Below are positions 1 through 8,818 of a stretch of 64,000 nt of DNA, one piece after another (the first letter of the stretch is position 1; the number at the start of each line of letters is the position of its first letter). The position numbers and the translations under genes were made by a program. Below the pieces are notes generated by a model that was given only the letters and a program-made list of their open reading frames with translations, was not told the origin of the DNA and searched no databases. The DNA lies in contig NZ_JAHXBG010000002.1 in NCBI RefSeq assembly GCF_020103725.1, forward strand, positions 372,001 to 436,000. The letters run 5' to 3'. Source of the stretch: Hyalangium gracile. GTDB lineage: Bacteria; Myxococcota; Myxococcia; Myxococcales; Myxococcaceae.

Positions 1-705
1 GATTCGCTCACGCTCCTATGGTTTCCCGCCGACATCCAGCCGACGACGCTGACGGTCGACGAGTCGCGGATCCGGGTGCTGGACACGGGCAAGCGCTCGA
101 TCATCGTCCAAGCTGCCGCCGACTTCCGGGCCGACGAGCGGCACGAGATCGCGGTCTTCTTCGCTGACGGGCAGGCGCCCGCTCGGGCGGCGTTCGTGCT
201 CGTGATGGACCCGGCCGAAGTCGACTCGCGGATCGACGTGCAGCGCCCCGAGCCGCCGACCGGCCCCTGTCCGGCCGACGTGCAGCGCGCCGACCCCCGG
301 CCCGAAGACTTCGTCTTGCTCGGCTACGTGAGCGACCGGGGCGTTCAGACCACCGTCATCGGGAAGGCGATCGACAGCGAGCAGGGTTTCTCTTCTGACC
401 CGGGTGTTTCTTATCGCGGGAACGGGTGGGTGCTTGCCGACTTGTGGATCCTCAACCTGCCCGGTCGGCCCCCGTGGACACCGCGCGACGTGGTGCTGAG
501 AGGCAAGGGGGGCACCGTCCTGCACGGGCGCGTCGTGACGAATGCGCAAGGCGCGGTTGCTCCCGGGGACACAGTGCGCGTGCTCGGCGTCTTCAAGGAA
601 CCGCCCGCGAGTGCTGGGCTTGTCGTCGCCCTGGAAGTGCTCGGGGATGACGGTCGCAGCTTCGTGATTCCGCGTGTGACGCTTCCGATGGAGGGCAAGC
701 AATGA
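1..705 (+). CDS. DUF2381 (TIGR02268-type) protein, 5' end outside the window
   Basis: The reading frame is open from the first base, so the signal peptide and N-terminus lie upstream; 234 codons are visible. The product looks like the DUF2381 family, a group of secreted or periplasmic proteins largely restricted to myxobacteria and commonly encoded beside Ser/Thr kinases. Visible features are a beta-rich region with alternating hydrophobic residues, the stretch LGYVSDRGVQ and a C-terminal half rich in short strands ending in VTLPMEGKQ. Its stop overlaps the start of the following kinase as ATGA (702-705), so the two are almost certainly cotranscribed and translationally coupled. The function of the family is not established; a sensory or cell-surface partner for the membrane kinase is an inference from the gene order. 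Confidence 0.75.
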   Translation, partial: DSLTLLWFPADIQPTTLTVDESRIRVLDTGKRSIIVQAAADFRADERHEIAVFFADGQAPARAAFVLVMDPAEVDSRIDVQRPEPPTGPCPADVQRADPRPEDFVLLGYVSDRGVQTTVIGKAIDSEQGFSSDPGVSYRGNGWVLADLWILNLPGRPPWTPRDVVLRGKGGTVLHGRVVTNAQGAVAPGDTVRVLGVFKEPPASAGLVVALEVLGDDGRSFVIPRVTLPMEGKQ

Positions 706-2435
706 CCGCACCTCTGATCAGGCTGCCGTCAGGCGCCGTTATCGACGGCTGGCGCGTCTTAAAGGAACTCGGCAGCGGTGGTTTTGCGGTCGTCTACCAC
801 GTACAGAAGAATGGGCAGGATCGCGCGCTCAAGGTGGCGCTGCACCGTGACGCAAGCGGGGACGACAAACAGACCCATGCCCGCGTGATGCGTGAGCTGA
901 CGGTTCTCCTCATGCTGGATCATCCGAACATCATCCGGCATCGCGGCTACGGGTACGCCGAAAGCGGGAACGTTTATCTCGCGCTCGACTACGTCGACGG
1001 TTGGACGCTCGCCGAGTGGAAAGAGCGAAAGCACCCTACTTTTCACGAAGTCCTGCGCGTCTTCGTGAAGATCGCCGACGCGCTCGTCTACATGCACAGC
1101 CGGGGCATCCTTCACCGAGACTTGAAGCTCGTGAACGTGCTGATCCGGAAGAGTGACGGCGAGCCGATCATTATCGACTTTAGCTGTGCGACCTACACGC
1201 AAGCGGCAGACCTAACCGATAGCGGGCACCTTCCCCCGGGAACCGATCGGTTCCGAGCACCCGAGCAATTCAAGTTCCTGCGCGAGCACAAAGAAGAGCA
1301 CCGGGGGCGCTATGCCTTCCAGGTCGCCGACGAGATTTTCGCGGTCGGAGCGATGCTCTACGAGCTGCTAACGGATCCCCGACCGACGGAAGCGCGCACG
1401 CGCGAGTCGCTCAATAACCCGGCCGCGATGCCTCCACCTGCCCGGGGGCTCAATCCGCGCGTTCCTGAACCGCTCAGCGACCTAGCCGAAAGCATCCTTT
1501 CGCGCGACCCCAAGCGGCGACCCGTCGACACCGAAGCGCTTCGGCGCGAGATCGCCGAGCTGCTCGCGGATCCGGGGGCTGATTACCAAGCGCCCGCGCA
1601 TGTCCCGTCAGAGCAGCGTCAACCCGAGATGCTCGACGGTGCTGCGCCTGCCGAGCTGCACGCTCGACGTCGGAAGGGATGGAGGATCGCGGCGGGCGCG
1701 GTGGGTGCTGTCGTGCTCGCCGCTGTCGCAGCTCTCTGGATGCTTCCCGGTGCGCCGACGCTTCCAGCCGCCGCCCCCTCGCTGCCGCCCGTCACGCCTG
1801 CCCCTGATATGTCACCCGCCCCCGCGCCTGTCGCAGGGACAGGTCCGGCACTCGCCCCCGAACAAAAGGAAGGTGACCTCTTGAAGACACAGCCCACCGA
1901 ACCCACGAAGCAAGCACGCAGCTCGCGCGAGCGCGGGCAGAAGACCTCGCCAAGCGCGGAAGTGTGCAAGGGGCTGTCGCTTGCCGCTGCCGTCGCTCTC
2001 GGATGCACCGGCGTTCCCGTCAGGCCCGAGCCCTTCACCTGCCCCGAAGGGTCTCAGAGTGCGATGCGTGAGCTGCACTGGCGCGACGGTGATCGATTCC
2101 GCCTTGTGCTGGACGACCGACACGACCCCGAAGCGCTCGGCGTTTGGTTCCGGCCGGGCGACACGATTGTCGCGGTCGTGCCACCGGATGCGCGTGATCA
2201 GCGGACAGCTCCCCCGGGGACACGATTTCTCGGGGGGAAGGTCTACGTCATGCCCGACAAGACCGACAGCGGCAAACCGGGCCGGATCGTCGTGAGGTTT
2301 GAGCGCGCGAAGCTGCCGCGACAGGACGAGGTTCCCGTGTGCGTCGTCGTGGACACGACGGCCGACGAGCTGAAAGACGGGGCCGGTAAGACCTCCAATC
2401 GTGACGTTGGGAAAGCGGTCGATTACTGGCCGTGA
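702..2435 (+). CDS. Membrane-anchored Ser/Thr protein kinase with DFS in place of DFG
   Basis: This 577-residue protein has a cytoplasmic kinase domain at about residues 15-285, a single membrane helix at about 327-349, a Pro/Ala-rich linker and an extracytoplasmic C-terminal domain. The glycine loop GSGGFAVVY (24-32), the ATP-lysine (K44), HRDLKLVN (138-145) and RAPEQ (185-189) are all present. The metal-binding motif reads IIDFS (157-161), so the DFG glycine is replaced by serine while the essential aspartate remains. Activity is therefore plausible but unproven. The start codon overlaps the stop of the DUF2381 gene upstream, which supports both the start and the operon. The C-terminal domain has two cysteine-containing segments and matches nothing I can name. 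Confidence 0.85.
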   Translation: MTAPLIRLPSGAVIDGWRVLKELGSGGFAVVYHVQKNGQDRALKVALHRDASGDDKQTHARVMRELTVLLMLDHPNIIRHRGYGYAESGNVYLALDYVDGWTLAEWKERKHPTFHEVLRVFVKIADALVYMHSRGILHRDLKLVNVLIRKSDGEPIIIDFSCATYTQAADLTDSGHLPPGTDRFRAPEQFKFLREHKEEHRGRYAFQVADEIFAVGAMLYELLTDPRPTEARTRESLNNPAAMPPPARGLNPRVPEPLSDLAESILSRDPKRRPVDTEALRREIAELLADPGADYQAPAHVPSEQRQPEMLDGAAPAELHARRRKGWRIAAGAVGAVVLAAVAALWMLPGAPTLPAAAPSLPPVTPAPDMSPAPAPVAGTGPALAPEQKEGDLLKTQPTEPTKQARSSRERGQKTSPSAEVCKGLSLAAAVALGCTGVPVRPEPFTCPEGSQSAMRELHWRDGDRFRLVLDDRHDPEALGVWFRPGDTIVAVVPPDARDQRTAPPGTRFLGGKVYVMPDKTDSGKPGRIVVRFERAKLPRQDEVPVCVVVDTTADELKDGAGKTSNRDVGKAVDYWP

Positions 2436-2598
2436 GTCCCGCCGCAAAGCGACGTGTCAGGTAGGCGGTCAATTTTCGCGGGGCAGGCGAGGGACGACCT
2501 CCGACTTCGTAGGGCGTTCCAACCGGCCCCTTGCACTGAGTAACTGGGACTTGTCTCGCGCTGGCATGGTGCCTGCGCAAGCGAGAGGAGGATCGAGC

Positions 2599-3231
2599 AT
2601 GGCAGCAATCGAGTTCAGGCTCCCCAAGGGGGCAATTCTGTTCACCGACGGGGACGGCACTGCTTACGAATTCCGCGAAGACTTGGGCGAGGCGCATCAC
2701 GGCCTAAGTCTGTTTCAGATGCGGCGTCGCTCGCCGGAAGGTCACCCGCGGGGGAAGGTGTTGGTCAAGGCGGTCGGGAATCCGCGTGGAGGGGTTAAGG
2801 AGGGCGCGCGCTTCGTCAAGGCGAGGGCGAAGCTTGAAGAGCAAGTGCGGCTTGCGAAGTACCTTGATCACCCGGGCATCCTGCGCGTTCACTGTCTGCA
2901 CAAGACGAATGCGGCTTGGTACGTCATCACCGACCATCCGACCGGGGAGGATCTCGATTATCTGATGGGGCTCGCGACCGAAGTCGATCAGTGGTTCTCG
3001 CCCGAATTCGCGCTGTACGTCGGCGCGGCGGTCGCGAGCGCCCTTGATCATGCGCACACGGCGAAGGATGCGAAGGGAAACCCCTTGGGCATCGTCCACC
3101 GGGCGATCGACTTGGGGCACGTCTTCGTCAACTGGGAGGGCCGGGTTCAGGTCTCCGACTTCGGTCTCGCGTTCTCCCACCTGCCGAACCGCGTCGTCTC
3201 GACCCGTCGCCGCCCGCAAGGGGATGCCTAA
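2599..3231 (+). pseudogene. Truncated kinase-like protein lacking the catalytic aspartate
   Basis: The start at 2599 is preceded by GAGAGGAGG, a strong ribosome binding site; the 210-residue product stops abruptly at RRPQGDA. It follows the kinase fold: a lysine in VLVKAV, the helix-C region, then VHRAID where active kinases have HRDxK, and SDFGLAFS. The catalytic-loop Asp is Ala, so even the full-length ancestor was probably a pseudokinase. Normal kinases continue about 100 residues past DFG to the APE motif and the C-lobe, and all of that is missing. The stop lies about 60 bp before an IS91-type fragment, so truncation by insertion or deletion is likely. A short product could still be made. 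Confidence 0.7.
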
Positions 3232-3293
3232 AAAGGACCAAACCGGAGACGGAAACGACATGAGCAAGACGTGGATCGGCAAGTGGAAGCGAG

Positions 3294-3797
3294 GCGTATA
3301 GGCGGGATAGAGGCCATGTTGCGGGTGAGGGCAGGAGCGGAGGTGCCGAGGAGGAGCGCTGACAGGCGCCGCCCGAGCAGTGAGCCAAGCGGGTGGACAG
3401 GCCGCGCAGCCCCTTGAGGTACACGACTGCCCAGGCCGCCCTCCCATGGGGTGCGCGGAAGGGGACTGGCCTTTTGGCTCTGGGGAGGCGTCAGCCTCAA
3501 CACCCCGCGGCCTGGGTTGATTCTTGCGCCGGGGCCAGGCGCACACCTGCCGTGGGCAAGCCCAGGTGCTCCAGTATCGCTCGCACTCCCCTGCCTGCCT
3601 TCACGTACGCCAAGACCCGCCTCCTGCCTCCACACCTCACGCAGGCGAACACCTCGAAGTCGAACGTCCTCTTCAGCAACTCTGCCCAATCCACTCGCGG
3701 CCTCCTCTCCTTCATCCCCTCCTTTCTCACCGCTGCCTCACTTCCCGCTCTCGCCTCCTCTGCTGGGGGGACCAGAAATGGCCGCAGTTTGGCGCCT
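3294..3797 (-). mobile_element. IS91-type 3' fragment, copy 1
   Basis: These 504 bp are identical to 9435-9938, the 3' end of the complete IS91-type element further on. The fragment carries about the last 135 codons of the transposase, including the zinc-ribbon-like CVRCGG segment, plus roughly 200 bp beyond the stop, which should include the replication-origin end if the IS91 model applies. The N-terminal zinc cluster and the HUH nuclease domain are absent, so it cannot move by itself. Identity begins exactly at the GCGTATAGG boundary in both copies and ends inside the transposase, which indicates that this copy was cut by deletion. Confidence 0.85.
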
Positions 3798-3851
3798 ACG
3801 TGTGGACAACCATTCCATCGCAATGGAACTGGCCCGCGATAGATAGAGACC

Positions 3852-4796
3852 ATGACTCCGCTCAGACTTGTCGTCGTCCTGGCCCTTCTGCTCTCGGCGG
3901 GCTGCGAACCCGTCGCTTGGAGGATCAAGGCCTTCCCGGTGAAGAGCAACCAGGTGCCGCGCCTCGATCAGACCGTGGTGCTGGAACTGCCACCATGCGG
4001 GACGGTCGTCCAGGCCAGGCTCGGGGATGGAACCCCTCTCTGGGTGTCCCGAGAACTCGATGACACTGTGACGGTCATCTCCGCGATCGATCCCCACAGC
4101 CTCGAGACTCGACGGATCTCCTTGGTGGAATGGAGCCCGACAGTCCGGCGCTTCAATGGCAGCTTCATCTGGGATGAGCGAGGTCGCGTCGTGGGCAATT
4201 CCGGGTGGGACTCGTGCGTGTGGGATTGTCCGCCCGAATCGTCACTGCCCAATTGGGCACCCAACCTGGACACGTTCCAGTTCGTGAGGCTGGAAGGAGA
4301 ACCCGAGCGCATCCGGGTCATCCAGCGCGTGTCAGGAGGCTGGCGGGGCATTCCCAGGAAACCCCTCCCCTCCTGGTCGAAAGAACCGTGGGAGCGGATC
4401 AACCAGATTTCATTGCAGGAGGCGCTGAGGCAGCCAGAAGGCACCGTCGTGAGAGTGGATGCGGATGTCGTCCTCGTCAGTGGCGAAGTGCCGCAGGTCT
4501 GCAAGCGCGGCGAATACAATGAGCGCGAGTGCTGTCCGAAGGGCTCTCCCCGGCTCTACGACGTGGACGGAGCCCCCATGGACAAGGAGGGCCCCGGAGT
4601 CGATTCATACGGGCCGGGCCTGCTCCGGCGATATCGAGACGGCTTCGTCCAGTACATCCTGGGAGCCCCACTCGTTGGAGCGCACGCTACTGGCTACATG
4701 CGGATCCCGAAGCCGCGGGGCTGGGAGACCTGGAACTTCAACGCGCCCCCGCCGCGAGCTCCCTGTGACCCAGGCTTCTCCTCACTCGACGAATAG
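3852..4796 (+). CDS. Hypothetical lipoprotein (314 aa)
   Basis: The N-terminus is a type II signal peptide, with a hydrophobic stretch followed by LLSAGC, so the mature protein should be lipidated at Cys19. I do not recognise the family. The mature part is Trp- and Pro-rich, with a Cys-containing middle (VWDCPPESS) and a run of cysteines near residue 220-227 (CKRGEYNERECCP) that may form disulfides or bind a metal. There is no obvious enzyme motif. It sits alone between an IS91 fragment and an IS3-type element, so its native operon, if any, has been lost. Confidence 0.65.
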   Translation: MTPLRLVVVLALLLSAGCEPVAWRIKAFPVKSNQVPRLDQTVVLELPPCGTVVQARLGDGTPLWVSRELDDTVTVISAIDPHSLETRRISLVEWSPTVRRFNGSFIWDERGRVVGNSGWDSCVWDCPPESSLPNWAPNLDTFQFVRLEGEPERIRVIQRVSGGWRGIPRKPLPSWSKEPWERINQISLQEALRQPEGTVVRVDADVVLVSGEVPQVCKRGEYNERECCPKGSPRLYDVDGAPMDKEGPGVDSYGPGLLRRYRDGFVQYILGAPLVGAHATGYMRIPKPRGWETWNFNAPPPRAPCDPGFSSLDE

Positions 4797-4918
4797 GTCA
4801 GCTCAGGGGGCCCAGGAGCAGCGCTTCATCTCCAGCAGACACACGCCTGCCCAGCCCAGGCCGCCTTCCCTGGCGGGGCGCGACCGGGCAGCGGGAAGGA
4901 CGTGAGCGGCGCTGCGAG

Positions 4919-5848
4919 CTACTCCGAGTACTCCTGCTTGGCGACGAGGCGCCAGTTGCGGTTGTAGCAGGTGATGCCGCGCTCGGCCAGCCGTGCTCGG
5001 TAGTCCTCGCTGGCGTACTGACTGCCCCTGTCGGAGTGGTGCAGCGCAGGGGCCGCCCGCCCCGTGAGCGCCATGTCGAGCGCGGCGAGGACCAGTTGCC
5101 GGTCGATTCTCTGACTCATGCTCCAGCCCACGACGCGGCGGCTGAACAAGTCGAGCACGACGGCCAGGTAGAGCCAGCCCTCGGCCGTCCAGACGTAGGT
5201 GATGTCGCCCGCCCAGGTGCAATCGGGCCCGGGAGGTAGGAAGTCGCGAGCCACCACGTTGGGCGCGACCGGATGGGCGTGCTTGCTGTCGGTGGTCCGC
5301 ACGAAGGGGCGTCTTCTGCGTGCCGCCAGGCCCTCCTGCCGCATGAGGCGAGCGACCCGCTTCTCGGAGACGCGGCGGCCCCGTGCACGCAGTTCCGCAT
5401 GGACCCGCGGGCTGCCGTAGGTGCCGCGGCTCTCGCGGTGCACGGCAGCCACCTCCGCCAGATCTCGGCTCTCTGCTCCGCAGAAAAGCCTCGACGCCTT
5501 CTCGGCATTCACTCCTCCAATCGACGAGCAGCCCCTGTTGCATCGACCGATTGAGTGTGCCGCCGCATTTTTTAGCAGCTCCTTCTCCATCTCGAGCTGG
5601 CGCACGCGCTTGCGCAGCTGGGACAACTCCGCCCGCTCCTCGCTGGTGAGCGCTCCCGGCTTGCCCTGGCCTCGGTCCGCCCTGGCCTGCTCCACCCACC
5701 TGCGAAAGGTCGTCTCGCTCAGGTCCAAGTCTTTCGCCACTTCCGCGACGGACTTGCCCTCCTCCAGCACCAGCTTCACCGCCCCGGCTTTGAACTCCGG
5801 GCTGAAGCTACGCCGCTGCCTCCTCTGCTTCTTCGCACTCTCCGACAT
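4919..5848 (-). pseudogene. IS3-family transposase, chimeric and 3'-truncated
   Basis: Residues 1-90 are a typical OrfA: MSESAKKQRRQRRSF, a helix-turn-helix (SVAEVAKDLDLSETTFRRW) and a leucine-zipper region ending in LLKNAAA. Then comes about 40 residues of foreign origin. From SRGTYGSPRVH onward the sequence is OrfB, with the first catalytic Asp in WAGDITYVW and the second in HHSDRGSQYAS. The protein ends with an unrelated tail soon after the second Asp, so the catalytic Glu of the DDE triad is absent. In the usual IS3 layout OrfA and OrfB are separate frames joined by frameshifting; here a recombination event left one continuous frame. No transposase activity is expected. Confidence 0.75.
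5449..5570 (-). mobile_element. Short 5' fragment of a second transposase gene inside the IS3 element
   Basis: On the minus strand an ATG at 5508 is preceded by GGAGGAGTGA and encodes PRRRRGFSAEQRAEIWRRW in a frame different from the IS3 fusion frame. That sequence resembles the first residues of IS30-type transposases. It stops matching at 5449, where OrfB coding sequence resumes. The upstream part to about 5570 would be the leader of this second element. The family assignment rests on 19 residues only. Confidence 0.45.
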
Positions 5849-5899
5849 CGAACACCCTTCCATCACATCGGGGGTGTCCACGGAAGCGGGGGACTCTCA

Positions 5900-6035
5900 C
5901 CTGGCCCACCGGGACGGCGCGGTAGACGGCGCCGTGGGCGCCCTGGCCTCCCCAGGCCACGACACGCCAGCGCCCCACCACCGTGCCGGCCGGCAGCAGG
6001 GCAGGGTGCAGCACGGGGACGGATGCGCGCTCCAT
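5900..6035 (-). pseudogene. 5' remnant of a Ser/Thr kinase gene interrupted by the IS3 element
   Basis: The first 45 codons encode a kinase N-terminus with PALLPAGTVVGRWRV and a glycine-loop-like GGQGAHGAVYRAVP. The same features occur in the intact kinase at 45504-46907 (PALLPPGTVVGTWRV and GCGVHGAVYRAVP), so the two are paralogues. Coding sequence stops exactly where the IS3-type end begins at 5899, and the remaining roughly 400 codons are not found on the other side of the element. The gene was therefore interrupted and then lost its 3' part. Confidence 0.75.
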
Positions 6036-6238
6036 GGCAGGGACTCGTGAGGTGGAGCAGACGCTCCTGGAGACGCGTGCAGCCTATGCCACGGACAGGC
6101 TCACGTCAGGCGTGCTGTCTGCAGGATGGCCAAGTGCTGGCGGGGCACCTGGGGATCCAGGTCAGGAGCCGCGCGCGGGCGGTGCCCTTGGGGCGGGTTG
6201 CGCATGCGAACTGCTGACTGATAGCGGGGTTCGATGCT

Positions 6239-6457
6239 GTGCCAGTCACCCTTGCTTTCTTTCCGTATCCGTCCGATGAGCACCGTCGGTCGCTGGAGAG
6301 ATGGGGTGAGGCATACGCCCAGCATCTGCTCGAGCTGTGCAGGGAGCACGGCCTCCACCACGCCGTGCCCGGCGCCTTCAACCAGCTCTGCGAGGCGGCC
6401 GTGAAGGCGGGACACGTCCACGATGACTTTGCCATCCTCCATCAGTTTATGAGGTAG
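6239..6457 (+). CDS. Small orphan ORF in a gene-poor stretch (72 aa)
   Basis: A GTG-started frame encodes a helical, His-rich peptide (LCREHGLHHAVPGAF, HVHDDFAILHQF). It has no clear ribosome binding site and I do not recognise it. The surrounding 6036-6560 stretch holds nothing else I can support: it contains the region upstream of the broken kinase and the region beyond the 3' end of the lipoprotein gene. The ORF could be the end of a larger lost gene, for example a DUF or immunity-type protein, or a chance frame. Confidence 0.25.
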   Translation: MPVTLAFFPYPSDEHRRSLERWGEAYAQHLLELCREHGLHHAVPGAFNQLCEAAVKAGHVHDDFAILHQFMR

Positions 6458-6560
6458 GCTGGTGGGCAGGGAGCGGCTCCAGCCTGGACGGGGCCAGGGT
6501 GTTCACCTGCGTTGCGGACCAGGTGGACGAAGGCCTCCTTCCAGCACGCCGCTGGGGATG

Positions 6561-7520
6561 TCACCGCGCGAGGTACTCCAGAAGGTAGGGGCCGGTCACG
6601 CGAATCACGATCTCTCCCCGCGCATCGCTCTCCGTCAGACGGCGCCCCCACCACGCGATGGCCGCATCCACGTCGGCGTAGGAGACGACGTCAACTTCGG
6701 CGGCATACGGCGCATGGCAGCCGGGCTTGCCGAGGACGGCGAGGCCTTCCGTTCCCTTCTTTCCAATCAGCACGGCCCAGTTGCTCCGCCGTTCAATGTC
6801 CGCGGGCTGCCCCGGGAGGAAGGGCTCGAAGTCGCGAGAACCCTGCCCCGTGAGCACGATGAGACGCCGGTGCTCATCCTTCGCCCCCTTGCACCAGTCC
6901 ACCGTATAGCCCTCGTGCTGACCAAACCGCGTCTGAATGTCCTCGGGCGTGCCCAGATGCTGCCACACGTCGATCCGGAGGGTTCCAGCGTAGTCTCCCT
7001 CCGTCAGCCATTGCCCCAGGTACGCGATGAGCGGGTCCACGGTCCGGAAGCTCGGTGTCGCGAGGTACTCTCTTCCCTGGGGAGCACAGAATGAGTAAGG
7101 GCTCCGGTCGCAGCGTTGGAAGAGCCACCCCTGCGCCACCATGAAGTCGTAGTTGAGCCCCTGGATACGCTCCGCCTGGGAGTCGGGCAACCGGGGGTCA
7201 TCCGGGTACATCATGATGGGAGTGATGATGCGCAGGGTCGGAGCGCCTGGGAGCAGCATGCCGTCGCCACGCTGCGTTCGCTGCGTCACGATGATGGGCC
7301 TGGTGCCATGCCCGGTGAGCCAGATGGTTCCCTGATGGCCCTGGTGGACAGCGGCATGATCGAGGTCCACCCTCACCGAATACCCGTCGTACCGGCCACT
7401 GGTCGTGCGGATATCCTCGCGCAGCCCCAGCTTTGGCAGGGGATGCGCGGAGCCAAGAGAAGCACAGGCACTCAACACCATGCTGACGATGAAGCCCACC
7501 GCGAGGAAAAGTCGTCCCAT
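6561..7520 (-). CDS. Hypothetical lipoprotein (319 aa)
   Basis: The signal peptide ends in VLSAC, a lipobox, so the product is probably an outer- or inner-membrane lipoprotein. The mature protein looks like two related halves: each has a GxYDGY or GQHEGY element followed by a V-D segment and an LTGxG motif (IWLTGHGTRP and IVLTGQGSRD), and each ends in a W-x-R or QWLTE segment. I read this as an internal duplication of about 130 residues. No catalytic motif is visible and the family is unknown to me. It stands alone between IS remnants. Confidence 0.6.
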   Translation of the reverse strand: MGRLFLAVGFIVSMVLSACASLGSAHPLPKLGLREDIRTTSGRYDGYSVRVDLDHAAVHQGHQGTIWLTGHGTRPIIVTQRTQRGDGMLLPGAPTLRIITPIMMYPDDPRLPDSQAERIQGLNYDFMVAQGWLFQRCDRSPYSFCAPQGREYLATPSFRTVDPLIAYLGQWLTEGDYAGTLRIDVWQHLGTPEDIQTRFGQHEGYTVDWCKGAKDEHRRLIVLTGQGSRDFEPFLPGQPADIERRSNWAVLIGKKGTEGLAVLGKPGCHAPYAAEVDVVSYADVDAAIAWWGRRLTESDARGEIVIRVTGPYLLEYLAR

Positions 7521-7567
7521 GTCGGTGAAGTGTTCCGCCTGTCTCTTCTCAAGGCAAATCCCGGTTG

Positions 7568-8057
7568 TTCAGCAGCTCCCCCAAGCGGAGGACGCGAGAG
7601 CGGGGAGTGAGGCAGCGGCCAGGAAGGAGCGGATGAAGGAGAGGACGCCGCGAGTGGATTGGGCAGAGTTGCTGAAGAGGATGTTCGACTTCGACGTGTT
7701 CGCCTGCGTGAGGTGTGGAGGCAGGCGGCGGGTGTTGGCGTACGTGAAGGCAGGGGGGGAGTGCGAGCGATACTGGAGCACCTGGGCTTGCCCACGGCAG
7801 GTGTGAGCCTGACCCCGGCGCAAGAGTCAACCCAGGCCGCGGGGTGTTGAGGCTGACGCCTCCCCAGAGCCGAAAGGCCCAGTCCCCTCCCGCGCACCCC
7901 TATGGGAGGGCGGCCTGGGCAGGCGTGTACCTCAAGGGGCTGCGCGGCCTGTCCACCGACCGGGCTCACTGCTCGGGCGGCCCCTGTCAGCGGTCCTCCT
8001 CGGCACCTCCGCTCCTGCCCTCACCCTCAACCGGCCTCCTATTCGCCCTATGCGCTG
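7568..8057 (+). mobile_element. IS91-type 3' fragment, diverged copy 3 in inverted orientation
   Basis: The sequence matches the minus strand of the other two IS91 3' ends with scattered substitutions. It includes the codons for [31 protein letters not shown] and the region past the stop, up to CCTATGCGC, the counterpart of the CTATACGC end of the other copies. A run of G near 7755 shifts the reading frame after YVKAG, so the coding sequence is broken. It is older than copies 1 and 2, which are still identical to each other. Confidence 0.75.
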
Positions 8058-8106
8058 AGGCTCGATGTGACGCTCATGGGTCACTTGCACTCCAAAGGGA
8101 GTGCGC

Positions 8107-8370
8107 TCAGGGCTGGCCGATCACGGTCCATCGCTCGGTGTTCACGTCGAAGCAAGCCCCACCCCAGCCGGCGGGGATCCTGGCGCAGAGGAGCTTTCCC
8201 GTTCCGCCATGGATCCACTCGACAGGGCCGCCGACGTCCTTCCAGCCCGCCAACGTTCCGTCCCGGTTCATGTACACCCTGCCGTTCGCTCCGAGCCCGA
8301 AGAGGATGTCGCCCACCATGGCAAAGGTCTTGCCCGGGCCACCGACATGCGTCCACGCAAAGGGGCGCCC
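8107..8370 (-). pseudogene. C-terminal remnant of a repeat (beta-propeller-like) protein
   Basis: The minus strand encodes FAWTHVGGPGKTFAMVGDIL, then a GLGANGRVYMNRDGTLAGW segment and a second WxxVGGP-type repeat ending in WTVIGQP and a stop. The repeated W-x-x-V-G-G-P, F-x-x-x-x-D-I-L-F-G-L and G-x-V-Y pattern resembles tectonin- or tachylectin-like propellers. An in-frame stop at about 8375, beside unrelated DNA, shows that the 5' part was lost. Only about 85 codons remain. Confidence 0.5.
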
Positions 8371-8378
8371 CTCGAACC

Positions 8379-8818
8379 CCTACCGCGGGGCGCTCTCCTT
8401 CTACGTCCTGTCGATCGCCGGACCCGTCATGGCCGCCACGCTCCTGCCGAGGGACGGCACGCTGGACTGGCACTTCATGTTCGGCGGCTTCGGCCTGGCA
8501 GCGGTGCCGCTGACGATCGGCACGGCGTTGCTCCGGCACGACACGAAGCTGCGCGAGCAGTACGAGAAGGCCGCGAACAACGTGGCCACCCTCGAGAGGT
8601 ACGAGCTCGCCCTGGACTACGCCCGGATCGGCGCGCAGCCCAGCTACGACGCGACGCTGCAGCAGGTCATCACCCAGCTGCTCACGCTGCCGCCGGCCAC
8701 TCCAGGCGCTGCCGCTGCGGCTCCGGGAGGGAAGGAGGATGGGGGCGAGGCAACCAGCGCCGCCGTCGCGACGAAGCTCATCGAGACCGCCGCCGGACTC
8801 CTCGGGCAGAAGAAGTGA
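8379..8818 (+). pseudogene. Membrane protein fragment, N-terminus missing
   Basis: A frame ending at 8818 encodes hydrophobic segments (LSFYVLSIAGPVMAATLL and FMFGGFGLAAVPLTIGTAL), followed by a charged helical region and an Ala/Gly-rich tail ending in AAGLLGQKK. The possible internal start at 8429 would give 129 residues. Upstream the frame runs into unrelated DNA at a junction near 8375, so a longer gene was probably truncated. I do not recognise the product. Confidence 0.45.

Larger units (their letters stand above)
4919..5899 (-). mobile_element. Degenerate IS3-family element with a second IS fragment inside
   Basis: The element runs from a 5' end near 5899 (TGAGAGTCCCCC on the minus strand, where kinase coding sequence stops) to a broken 3' end near 4919. 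It carries an OrfA-like helix-turn-helix region and a partial OrfB integrase core. No matching 3' terminal repeat is visible, consistent with loss of the right end. Between OrfA and OrfB lies about 120 bp that reads as the start of a different transposase. It is treated as dead because the last part of the integrase is gone. Confidence 0.75.

Noticed and set aside
4840-4886. A further IS91-type 3' remnant after the first lipoprotein
   Set aside because: Only a short GC-rich stretch (ACACGCCTGCCCAG) resembles the other copies and the rest does not align.
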